Part shown: positions 54,435-64,000 of the stretch, in pieces
Layout of the letters: each line of letters begins with the position of its first letter
Numbering within the stretch: position 1 is the stretch's first letter
Assembly (NCBI GenBank): GCA_036925085.1
Contig: JAUPFP010000031.1
Coordinates: forward strand, 1,612,001 to 1,676,000
From: Brachycybe producta
Taxonomy: Eukaryota; Arthropoda; Diplopoda; Playtdesmida; Andrognathidae
Direction of reading: 5' to 3'
DNA length: 64,000 nucleotides
Translations under genes and position numbers: made by a program
The notes under the pieces: model-generated
What the model was told of the DNA's origin: nothing
Databases searched by the model: none
The model's input: the letters and a program-made list of their open reading frames with translations, nothing else

Positions 54435-55180
54435 GAGAACTGTTTTAGAAACTAGAAAGGTGGCTGAATCACCTTTCAATGTTTGATATATTTCAAAATA
54501 AACTTTTTAAAGAAAAAAAATTTAAAAAAATATCGTTTACTTTAAAGTTGGGTTATTTTCAAACTCGAATGAAAAGCTTATTTTGAAAGATATCAACATG
54601 AAACTACCCTTAAATGATAGTTACCCTTCTAGTTTCTAAAACACATTCATGTTGATATCTTTCAAAATAAACTTTTTAAAGAAAAAAAAATTTAAAAAAT
54701 ATCGTTTACTTTAAAGTTGCGTTATTTTTAAAACTTGAATAAAAAGCTTATTTTGAAAGATATCAATATGAAACTACCCTTAAATGATAGAGTTACCCTT
54801 CTAGTTTCTAAAACACATTCATGTTGATATATTTCAAAATAAACTTTTTAAAGAAAAAAAATTTAAAAAATATCGTTTACTTTAAAGTTGGGTTATTTTT
54901 AAATTCGAATAAAAAGCTTATTTTGAAAGATATCAACATAAAACTATCCTTAAATGATAGTTACCCTTCTAGTTTCTAAAACACATTCACGTTGATATCT
55001 TTCAAAATAAACTTTTTAAAGAAAAAAAAATTTAAAAAATATCGTTTACTTTAAAGTTGGGTTATTTTCAAACTCGAATAAAAAGCTTATTTTGAAAGGT
55101 ATCAACATGAAAATACCCTTAGACGATATAGGTACCCTTCTAGTTTCTAAAACACATTCACGTTTCTCGTCATTTTGCAC
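54435..55180. repeat. tandem array of about 172-bp family B units, four copies
   Basis: Each unit contains TTGATATCTTTCAAAATAAAC, TATCGTTTACTTTAAAGTTG, AAAGCTTATTTTGAAAGATATC and CCCTTCTAGTTTCTAAAACA. Units start near 54476, 54647, 54820 and 54990. Unlike the array at 31.2 kb, here the whole palindrome is the repeated unit. Confidence 0.9.
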
Positions 55181-55659
55181 CTGAAAGACAGAACACAATC
55201 AGAATTCAACGCTTGAAAAACGTCTTAAAATAAATCTGTAAACTAATAATATGTACAGGGTGTTAAAGAAATATCTCGACCACACTATTGAAGCATCCTG
55301 TACGTTAATACTTTGCGATGAAACCTTAATTTAGGTGCGCGAGGCCTCATAAAAGTAATCAATGTGTTTTGAGAGAGAAAAAGACGCCAATAGAATTTTA
55401 GTTCTCAGTTGCAACTAGTTGAAGCGTCATTAAAACGAGACTTAACTCAATTAAGAAGGGTGGAAAACATCAAGAGTAGAAAAAAAAAAAAAGAAACTAG
55501 AATGTGTACAGACATCAAATTGAAGGCCCTGATTAGGCCTCCCTTTCAATTTAAATCTATAGACAACTCCACCCACTCAATTTGCTTTTCCACACAACCT
55601 ATTTAAGTTTATTTGTGTTTGAAAAAAAAACCCAAAATAAAAGAAAGTAAAATCTCAGC

Positions 55660-56024
55660 AGGTGGCGCTTCTTTTGATTACCCTCCTCCTCCTTCCTCCG
55701 CCCCCATGCAAAGAACTCATTTAGCTAATTCAGGACAATTATATAGATAGAAAAAGATGTTTGGATTTGTTCCAAAACAAAATTAAATTAGAAAAACAAA
55801 ACCTATGGTGAAAACATACACCCTCTAACAACATATGCGCCACCTACTGAGAGACTTCAATTATATTTAGATCAAAGTAACAATTAGATTTTTTTTATTA
55901 AAGAAAACTTTGTTCTGTAAATGTTTAATATAGATGGCGCTGATTAGGAAGATAAGATATATCTGATCAGTTAACTTTAATAAGCTGATAGCATTTTTTG
56001 ATAATAAAGCAGTCAGCGCCACCT
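55660..56024. promoter_or_regulatory. cluster of four CTCF-like cores in convergent pairs
   Basis: AGGTGGCGC at 55660-55668 (+), the reverse at 55837-55845, AGATGGCGC at 55932-55940 (+), and AGGTGGCGC reversed at 56016-56024. Extended to the 14-bp CTCF consensus CCASYAGRKGGCRS, three of the four have a single mismatch (TCAGCAGGTGGCGC and TCAGTAGGTGGCGC types). The function is inferred from motif only. They may instead be transposon ends. Confidence 0.4.
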
Positions 56025-56119
56025 GCTGACAAATATGCTGTTAAACTCTTTAATTTTCCCTTTTACCTTTGAAAGTCAAGTTTTTCTTGACCTGACTTTT
56101 CTTCAACTTTTAAATTTAA

Positions 56120-57110
56120 CTCTCTGAACAGGGTTCCGCTGTGAAAAACATTTGTTTTTACATGTTGGAACCCTGTTTAGAGGGATAAAGTTGAAGTTCC
56201 TAGTTTTCTTATTGAATTTGGAGATGTTTTTCTATAATGGAACCCTGTTTAGAGGATTAAAGTTGAAGTTCCTCGTTTTGTAATTGAATTTGTACCGGTT
56301 TTTCTATAATGAAACAATGTTTAGAAGGTTAAAGTTGAAGTTCCTCGTTTTGTCATTGAATTTGGACCTGTTTTTTTCTATATTGGAACCCTGTTTAGAG
56401 AGTTAAAGTTGACGTTCCTAGTTTTCTTATTGAATTTGGGAATGTTTGTCTATACTGAAACCCTGTTTAGAAGGTTAAAGTTGAAGTTCCTCGTTTTGTA
56501 ATTGAATTTGGACCTGATTTTCTATATTGGAACCCTGTTTAGAGGGTTAAAGTTGACGTTCCTAGTTTTCTTATTGAATTTGGGAATGTTTGTCTATACT
56601 GAAACCCTGTTTAGAGGATTAAAGTTGAAGTTCCTCGTTTTGTAATTGTATTTGGACCTGCCTTTCTATAATGAAACCCTGTTTAGAAGGTTAAAGTTGA
56701 AGATCCTCGTTTTGTAATTGAATTTGGACCTGATTTTCTATATTGGCACCCTGTTTAGAGGGTTAAAGTTGACGTTTCTAGTTTTCTTATTGAATTTGGA
56801 CCTGTTTGTTCTATATTGGAACCCTGTTTAGAAGGTTAAAGTTGTAGATCCTAGTTTTCGTATTGAATTTGGGAATGTTTGTCTATACTGAAACCCTGTT
56901 TAGAAGGTTAAAGTTGAAGTTCCTCGTTTTGTAATTGAATTTGGACCTGATTTTCTATATTGGCACCCTGTTTAGAGGGTTAAAGTTGACGTTTCTAGTT
57001 TTCTTATTGAATTTGGACCTGTTTGTTCTATATTGGAACCCTGTTTAGAAGGTTAAAGTTGAAGGACCTAGTTTTCTTCTTGAATTTGTGCCTTAGACAA
57101 CTATTCAATT
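56120..57110. repeat. family Y tandem array, 72-73-bp period, 13 units
   Basis: The CCCTGTTTAGA anchor recurs near 56171, 56243, 56316, 56389, 56461, 56533, 56605, 56678, 56749, 56822, 56894, 56966 and 57039. Two unit types, TTCCTCGTTTTGTAATTG and TTCCTAGTTTTCTTATTG, alternate. The last units repeat as a block of three. Confidence 0.92.
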
Positions 57111-57114
57111 TACT

Positions 57115-57860
57115 TTTCTGTGTAACTAAATAAGAGTAACTGGCCGTTCTGACGTCATACACTCTTAAATGGCCTTTTCCATGCTTTATACCCCAATAGT
57201 AGAAGATGCTAGTAGTGAACATGGGTCAACTCTGACCAGTGTCCACCACACTCACCCAATATATTTTATGATCAAACCCAATATATATAAAAGAAGTAAA
57301 CTAAACCCTTAAGTAGGCAACGATTAGAATGCCATTTACACCATTTTCACCCATAGACAAACACCACAAAAAGCTATTACACCAGAGGAAATACACCCCC
57401 CTCCCCCTTTCCTTTTTGGTGTGTGTGTGTGTGATGGTGGTAGTAGTGGTCACTCCACTGGTCAATATAAAGAGCAGTGGTTGACCATCAACCATAATCA
57501 TCATTATCATCATCAGGAAAAAAGGAATCGGTTTTCTTAGAATTGATATTCCACTCACCAACCAAATAACATCATTTGGTTTCTATTGTTAAATGTGTTT
57601 CAGGGGGTTGGAGGGTTAAAATGGTGATAAAACCATAAGATAGAATAAGGAGGGAGGTTAAAGGGGTGGGTAAACCCCACCCCACCCCCAGTCAATTTTC
57701 GGCCACCCCCTTAAGAATGGCCCATCAAACGAGTAGAAGCCGAAAAAAAAACCTAATAAAACCTACTTTTTTTTTGTTGGTTGCTTGTGATTCAAGATGA
57801 GAGAAAATTGAAAGAGACTAGAACATGACACTCCCTCTTGAAAACATATTAAGACTAATT
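57115..57860. other. unassigned sequence
   Basis: Short (GT)n at 57419-57433, poly-purine and poly-C patches, and no gene or family that I recognise. Confidence 0.5.
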
Positions 57861-58205
57861 GACATTTTCTAGTATTCTTCACACACATACACACTGCCTA
57901 ATAATAGGCAATTCTAGAACTTATCATTTTGTCCCCCCAAAAAAATCACAACTTTCTAAATTGAATATCAAAGAAGTTCAGAAGAAAACTAAAAGATTTT
58001 CAATCTTAAAAGCCCCGATCACACTAGCAACTTTTAATGCAATTCAAGCTTGGAATGCAACTTGTGATGTGACTTGCAACTAGAACTTTGTAATAAACTT
58101 CTATATCGACTTCGACTTCATATAGAGACTATATATTCGACTTCATTTTGTCGCCGAAAAAGTCTTTCAAAAGTCGCCCGTGTGTCGCCAAGGCTCTTAA
58201 GTGAT

Positions 58206-58635
58206 TAAAGCCCCGTTTTCACGATGATAGTTGTCACGATAGTTGCTGTCATTACAGCAACTATTGCGAGAACTATCATTGGGAAAACCATGTGATAGTC
58301 ACTATCATACTGTTGCGATAGCACTCACTATCACACTATCACGTTTGACTAGATAGCTGATAGTACTGTCGTAATACAGTAATAGTTGTTGTGTGACCAC
58401 CGCTTGTAGGGAAATATCCACTTTGTAGGGAAATTTGGCTTCTGAAGGGAGAGAGAGACAACACTGTTGTTGAATCAATGATGTTTGTGAAGTAGACGTC
58501 ACACTGTCATCACAGAACTATCACCGTTACTTTAAGACATGTAGACAGTTGCTATCGTGAGACAGTGAACTATCGCCAACTTTCATGACAGCTACTCTCA
58601 CGACAGAACTATCACCACCGTGAAAACGAGGCTTA
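58206..58635. mobile_element. family I copy 2
   Basis: TTAAAGCCCCGTTTTCACGA and GTGAAAACGAGGCTTAA are the ends, and GATAGTTGCTGTCATTACAG-like arms fill it. It matches the copy at 22676-23099. 58130-58200 before it is a family H scrap, and 58010-58080 resembles the start of family L. Confidence 0.8.
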
Positions 58636-58639
58636 ATTT

Positions 58640-59765
58640 ACACTTTTAATGAATGAAAAATCGTCTGCTTTTTGAAGCTAGAAAGACAACCATTTTAAGC
58701 ATGTCTAGTGAACCCTACTGTAACTGAAGCATTAAGTACAGTTCGCGCCCTCTATTGGCTACTCTCAGTTATATCACGAAATGTCCAATAGGAAAAACTC
58801 TTAGTTGAGTTACCTCTATTTATCTTGGTGTGAACCAGGCCTAATATGTTAAAAAATAAGATAAAAATGAACAAGAAAAGTTCATTATGTAAAACACTCA
58901 TTTCTAAAAATAAAAAAGAGAAAGATTCTCATTTAAATTGACACCTGTCTCCACTCATTTTCAAAATGGCGCTCAAAAAAAAACCCCCACAAACTTATTA
59001 CAACATTCCAATGCATCTTTTTTCTGTCCTTTTTTTCTCAGAAATAATCTTTAATAAAACAAGAAAACGTCTAGTTTTTTAAAAAAATATATATATTATT
59101 GATTTTTTCTAAAGAATAAAAGTCGGCCATGTTTATCAATAAAGAGAAAAAATCAATTTAAATTTAATTTAAACCGCTTTGAATATCAAAAAGATCAGAA
59201 GAAAAGAAGGTATATTTAATAATATACTATTTTATGAGTTAAGAATTTCATCCTTTAAGAAATTCAGAAACGTTTTAAGACAAATATTTAAATGATGATC
59301 AACCTCTGGCCCTTAAAGTGCCACCGCCCACCAGTTAATCTTTATTGGGTATTATACAGGATGTCTCAAAAACCAATGCCTTCAGTAATAATAATCTCAC
59401 GCAGCTAAATCGTTTAAAATTGAATATCTCTTAATCTATAAATACTACATATTTCAAATTTAGAAACATATCAAAATAAAGTTTTGTATAAAAAAGTAAA
59501 ACAAATTTATTAAAAATTAAAAAAGTTATTGAATTTTAAAAATTAAGGTTTTAAGCGAAACGTTTTTTTTATTAAAAAATTAGCATATTTTAAAATTTAA
59601 TAATTTTTTTAATTATTAACGGATTTATTTCATTTTTTGTATAACTATATTTTGATATGTTGTTAATAACCACATTAAGTTTCAAATGAGTAGCTTTTCT
59701 AGTTTCTGAGATATTTAATTTTAAACAATAGACGGGTTTTGAGATGGTAATTTTATGGAAAAACG
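58640..59765. other. AT-rich sequence
   Basis: AT-rich, with GCGCCCTCTATTGGC at 58745-58759 (a CTCF-like site on the minus strand) and an ACAGGATGTCTCAAAAACCA motif near 59356 of the transposon-end type. No gene is seen. Confidence 0.5.
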
Positions 59766-59769
59766 AGTT

Positions 59770-60220
59770 CATGGACTTTGGTGGACCTCATGGCACCGGT
59801 GGGCTTTGTGGGCTTTTCCGACCTGGTGAGCTTTGTGGGCTTCACGGACCTGATGAGCTTTATTTGCCTCATGAGTACAAGCAATTAGAAATCGGGACAT
59901 ACAGAAGTTGGCTCTGAACTTTTTATGACGACCGACAACTTCTAAATTGGTTGGTTATGTATAGTCTGACGTCACATGCTCCGCCCTTTTCAACGTCGAA
60001 CTACACAACAAACCAATTAGAAGTTGCCGGTCGTCATAAAAAGGGCGGAACCAACTTCTGTATGTCCCGATTTCTAATTGCCTGTACTCATGAGTCTGGT
60101 GAACTTTGTGGGCCTGATGTCTGCAGGGTTTTGTTTGCCTCATGAACCTGGTGATCCTTGTGTGTTTCGTAGGCCTGGTGGGCTTTAAAGGCTGGGCTCA
60201 CTTATGAAATTTTGTTGATT
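59770..60220. repeat. family V with a family A copy inside
   Basis: GTGGGCTTTGTGGGCTTTTC-like degenerate units run to 59870 and resume after 60086. The A element (59877-60085) interrupts them with CTCATGAGT on both sides. Confidence 0.75.
59877..60085. mobile_element. family A copy in family V
   Basis: ACAAGCAATTAGAAATCGGG ... GATTTCTAATTGCCTGT, with TGACGTCA and the GC and CCAAT boxes. 60220-60658 after it is AT-rich with a family Y scrap near 60590-60635. Confidence 0.9.
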
Positions 60221-60658
60221 GGAATGGGCCTCAATTATTTTAAAAGGTATTTAAATTGAATCTTTTACCGTATTTTGAAACATACTGTATATTAGTAAAA
60301 GAAAAAAAAAGGTTGACCCAACAATGTGTTTAAAATGACAGTTGGATTCTATTATGGAACTCCAATTGCAATGTCAAAGGCTTCTTTTCTTTCTTTTTCT
60401 TCTCTTTATCCGAACTCAAATAACTGCAAGTTCAAGATAAAAAGCCCTTTTCTTCTTCTAAAAAAAGAAAATCTAATACGAAAATCCGAAAAAGGGAATT
60501 AAAATCACTGACTGACTGTCCTTCAAAAGAAAAAAAAATCCCACTAAATCTCTTTCAATAGATTTAGGCCAAAATTCAAGAAAGAAACACTTGAACTTCA
60601 ATCACGTTATATTGAGTATACTCTCTAAACAGGGGGTTTTTCTACGTTGATATTTTCC

Positions 60659-61165
60659 AACTAGTGGGGTAACCCATGTCCGGTGATGTATGACAGGACA
60701 TTCTAGTTTAACTATTTTATTCAAATTCTGAAGGTCACTCAATGAAGGACGTTTCCTTCTCCCCCTCTCCCCCACCGCCCTAACGTGTGTTTGCTTAAAG
60801 GTTTTTGTCCTTGTTCTTACAGCGTTACATATAGACAGACAGACTTGGCTTAATACATATATAACTAGTGGGGTAACCCGTCATAAATGACGGGAGCAAA
60901 ATTCACAGGTAATTGCGCGCATGCGCGACGTTTTTTCCTTTTTTTTACTCCTTTCATTTCAATTTCAGCCACCCCCTCCCACTTTTCTCTCTCTCCCCTT
61001 CTACACTTTCCAAAAGAAGAGTTCAACATATAGTTGACCTTGAGAAAAAAAAAACGGTTCATTTATTCAAATTTATATAAATACCGACGTGCTTCAATGG
61101 TTTTGTACAGTGTTACTCCACACACACACATACATACACAGACCTGGGATATTATATATATAATA
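60659..61165. mobile_element. family G copies 2 and 3, head to tail
   Basis: AACTAGTGGGGTAACCCATG starts at 60659 and ends AGACTTGGCTTAATACATAT. ACTAGTGGGGTAACCCGTCA starts at 60864 and ends CAGACCTGGGATATTATATA. Copy 3 is a short version of the 40001 element, with one pyrimidine unit instead of eight. Confidence 0.75.
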
Positions 61166-62070
61166 TTTAAAGTTGTCCAATTTTGATGATTCAAAGTGCA
61201 ATGTGTACCTTAAATATATTCTGATCTAGTGATAGAATGACAAAAAGTTGGTAAGTGCGGTTCTATTTTTTAAAAAAAATATTTCAAAATCATGAATTTC
61301 TAATTCTTATGTTAAACTCCATTGAGTACGCACTTGTAAGCAAAAACATCCATTAGAAAGGCTCGTAAAAATATGTAAAAATAATTTTAAAAAAACACAA
61401 TTAAACCACACAGACATCTGTAGACAGCTTCAGAATTTTTTGTGGCTCTGCTCTTTTATGAGCGTCAGATCAAATATCAACCAACTTAGAAATAAAAAGG
61501 GCGGAGCATGTGACATCAGACCCAGTAACAAACCAATTAGAAATTGATGATGCTCATAAAAGGGAGGAGCCAAAAAAATGCTGAAGCTGTCTACATATAT
61601 GCCTGTCTTTTAGACATTAGAATTTCTTTTGCTCCGCCCTTTTATGACGTCAGACCAAGTAACAAACCAATTAGCGCACATTGGCGCACGTGCTGAATTT
61701 TTTCTTGTTTTTTTAAAAATTATTTTTACGTATTTTGATTAGCATTTTCATGGATTTTTCCCCTCAATGGAGTTTAATATAAGAGTTAGAAATTCGCGAT
61801 TTTGAAACAGTTTTTAAAAATAGAACCGCACTTACCAATTTTTTGTCATGCTATCACTCGATCAGCATATATTTAAGGTGCACCTTGCACTTTGAACCAT
61901 CAAAATTGGACAACTTTAAATATAAAAAATAAACATATTGCCGGCGCGACTACTGTGTATTTTAAAAATTAACGTTTCTTCTTTAACATAGGGTCTATGG
62001 GAGTCAATACAAAAAACGATGCTTGCGCTCTTTGTGGCGATTTTTCGAAGTAATTTTTCATTGTAGCCTC
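61166..62070. mobile_element. family C copy 4 with an A-related insertion
   Basis: The left arm (AAAGTTGTCCAATTTTGATG) lacks its terminus, which the G copy replaces. At 61407-61613 an element ACAGACATCTGTAGACAGCT ... AGCTGTCTACATATATGCCTGT is inserted, followed by part of another. The right arm ends TTGTAGCCTC at 62070. Confidence 0.8.
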
Positions 62071-62620
62071 TGAAGTGAACTAACTGTCAAGATTACCAAA
62101 CAATGAGAGCTACTCTCTCTCTCTCTCTCAAGACTTTCTTCTTCAGCTGCAAATAAAACTATGCAATTTTGCATAAATTTGTAAAATAATTTAGTCAAGA
62201 TTCACCCCCCCCCCCTCTCGTGTTTCCTTCCTAAGAATGCCTTAGAATGCCTCCTTTTTTGTGGAAAAATAATCTAATACATCATATGTGCATGATAAAT
62301 GGTTCCTTTCAACTAAGCGACTAGAAAAGAGAAAAAAAAAAAGTTTAACATAGATTTTTCCCAACCTCACCTTAATTCTCCACTCTCGCTCTTTCTAGTC
62401 TAAGTTGTCTAAACCATCATATGCAAATTTCCATATAACACAATAGATCTATATATAAAAGATATTAAAATCCCCTGTCTCACCCCTTAGTACTCTCTCC
62501 TTTCCCCTTTTTCAATGGAAAAACTGCGAGGATATTTCTGTTCAAAAGACTTTCTCTATAATACAGGGTGTCTATAAAAACAAACGATGTTAGCTATACG
62601 GTTACGGTCGGTTCAACCAC

Positions 62621-63468
62621 AGGCATCTGTAGACACAGACACTCCGCCCTTTTTATGACGACCGGGAACTTCTAATTGGTTTGTTGTGTGGTTCGACGTT
62701 GAAAAGGGCGGAGTATGTGACGTCAAACTACATAACCAACCAATTAGAAGCTGTGTTCGTCATAAAAAGGGCGGAGCCAACTTGTGTTTTCCCCGATTTC
62801 TAAATGCTTGTTCTGTTTCTTTGGTTCCGCCCTTTTATGAGCGTCAGACCAAATATCAACCAATTAGAAATAAAAAGGGCGGGGCATGTGTAACTTCTAA
62901 TTGGTTGGTTATGTAGTCTGACGTCACATGCTCCGCCTTTTTCAACGTCGAACCACACAACAAACCAATTAGAAGTTCCCGGTCATCATAAAAAAGGGCG
63001 GAGCCAACTTGTGTTCGTCCCGATTTCTAAATGCCTGTCTCCAGCTCCTTCTGCAACTCACTATTTTCCCATTCCTATCTCCAAAAACCTTTCTCTCTTT
63101 CTAGTTTCCTCAGGAATTCCTCTTTTTCCCATTCCCCTTCCCAAAATCTTTCTAGCTTCCTCAGGAATTCCAACTGTTCTCATTCCTCTTCTCAGAAACC
63201 TTTCTCCAGGACCAACCAGTTCCTATCTATTCCTCTTCCCAAAAAACATTTGTCCCTTTCTAGGTACCTCAGATACATAAATACCTACCTTTTTCCCATT
63301 TCTCTTTCCAGAAACCTTTCTGAATTTCAAGTTTCTCTAGGAATTTCCCCTTCTCTTTCAATCCTCTACCCAGAAACCTTTCTCCTTTTTGAGTTCCTTC
63401 AGGAATTCCCCGTTTTTTAATTCCTTTTCTCAGAAACCTCTCTTTATCCCGTTTTCTAATTGCCTGTA
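62621..63468. mobile_element. compound family A element and pyrimidine repeat, copy of 32.8-33.6 kb
   Basis: ACAGGCATCTGTAGACACAG opens it. A truncated A element (to 62811), the half A-related piece, a 3' A fragment ending 63038 and the CAGGAATTCC pyrimidine repeat follow in the same order as at 32724-33550. CCCGTTTTCTAATTGCCTGT closes it at 63468, an A-type end that the other copy lacks. 62071-62620 and 63470-64000 hold AT-rich DNA without a recognised gene. Confidence 0.8.
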
Positions 63469-64000
63469 AAACAAAACTAGGTAGACTTTATATACAAACA
63501 TCCTGTATGAAATTCTAGGTGAGATTGTCTGACGTCACAAACTCCCTTTCTATCTCAAGCTTCAATCATCCTCCTCCTCATTTTTTGACGTCACCATCTG
63601 ACACCAGATGGCCTCATCAGATACATATATGTATATATAATACATATTCGCCAGTAAATATACAAGTTGGTTAAGAAACTTGTGTGTTTTTTTGAAGTAT
63701 GGAATTAGAATTCCACCACAGCTGCAAAAAAAATGTTCAACAACATGAAAAAATCGTAGACGAACAAGACTAGAAAAAGATCTACTTGTATAAGTTAAAA
63801 TGAAATATTCCAGAAACATCGATTTGAAACCACAACACCTTGTTAGAGATGTTCCTTCTTTATGACATCACAAGGCGCCTTTTTCTCTCTCTCTCTCCTA
63901 TCTCTGGTTTAATGACTATGAACTTTTTCTCGATTTTCATCTCTCTACATATTAAAAGAAGTGTCTAGAAACTAGAATAATCCATAAAATGGAATACAAC

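Noticed and set aside
1-64000. tRNA or rRNA genes
   Set aside because: I saw no cloverleaf with proper A and B boxes and no conserved rRNA word. A tRNA scan would be needed to be sure.

Overview
The window is AT-rich eukaryotic DNA holding one recognisable gene, a KCNQ (Kv7-type) voltage-gated potassium channel on the minus strand. Ten exons between 29229 and 4774 join in frame, with matching codon phases at all nine junctions, into 709 visible residues: S1, S2, S3-S4, S5, pore-S6, the IQ-type helix A, a short linker with a probable helix B, helices C and D, and a long low-complexity tail with a stop. The wording of S3-S4, of the pre-IQ segment and of helix C resembles arthropod (Drosophila-type) KCNQ as I remember it, so the source is a protostome, most likely an arthropod. 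I cannot name the species. The N-terminal exon or exons before S1 were not found. They probably lie beyond base 64000, which would make about 29.2-64 kb the inside of a very long 5' intron, or intergenic DNA.

Layout. 1-4.7 kb is repeat-filled 3' flank. 4774-29229 is the gene, whose introns are packed with fold-back elements. 29.2-64 kb holds no gene that I can support, and is a dense mixture of short inverted-repeat elements, minisatellites, pyrimidine tracts and AT-rich DNA.

The repeats fall into recurrent families that I name with letters. A is about 207 bp with ACAGGC...GCCTGT ends, 9-bp target duplications in the best copies, and an internal CRE, GC boxes and CCAAT boxes. B is a fold-back with the core CTAGAAGGGTAGCTCAATCA, more than 20 copies, some turned into tandem arrays. 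C is about 0.8 kb and TTAA-flanked. D has TACGGAGCCC ends and grows private minisatellites. E has GGGCTCGGATTTTTATGC ends. F to P, R to T and U to Y are lesser families. Several copies are nested, which gives relative ages.

The most interesting signal is an excess of the nonamer AG(A/G)(G/T)GGCGC, the core of the CTCF site. I count 15 exact copies, often as convergent pairs, and four of them lie within 365 bp at 55660-56024. Either these are a CTCF or insulator-like grammar partly spread by transposons, or they are the ends of a family of short transposons. Other points of note are a GC-AG intron in the channel gene, two possible small cassette exons, and a Leu where retigabine-sensitive channels carry a Trp.
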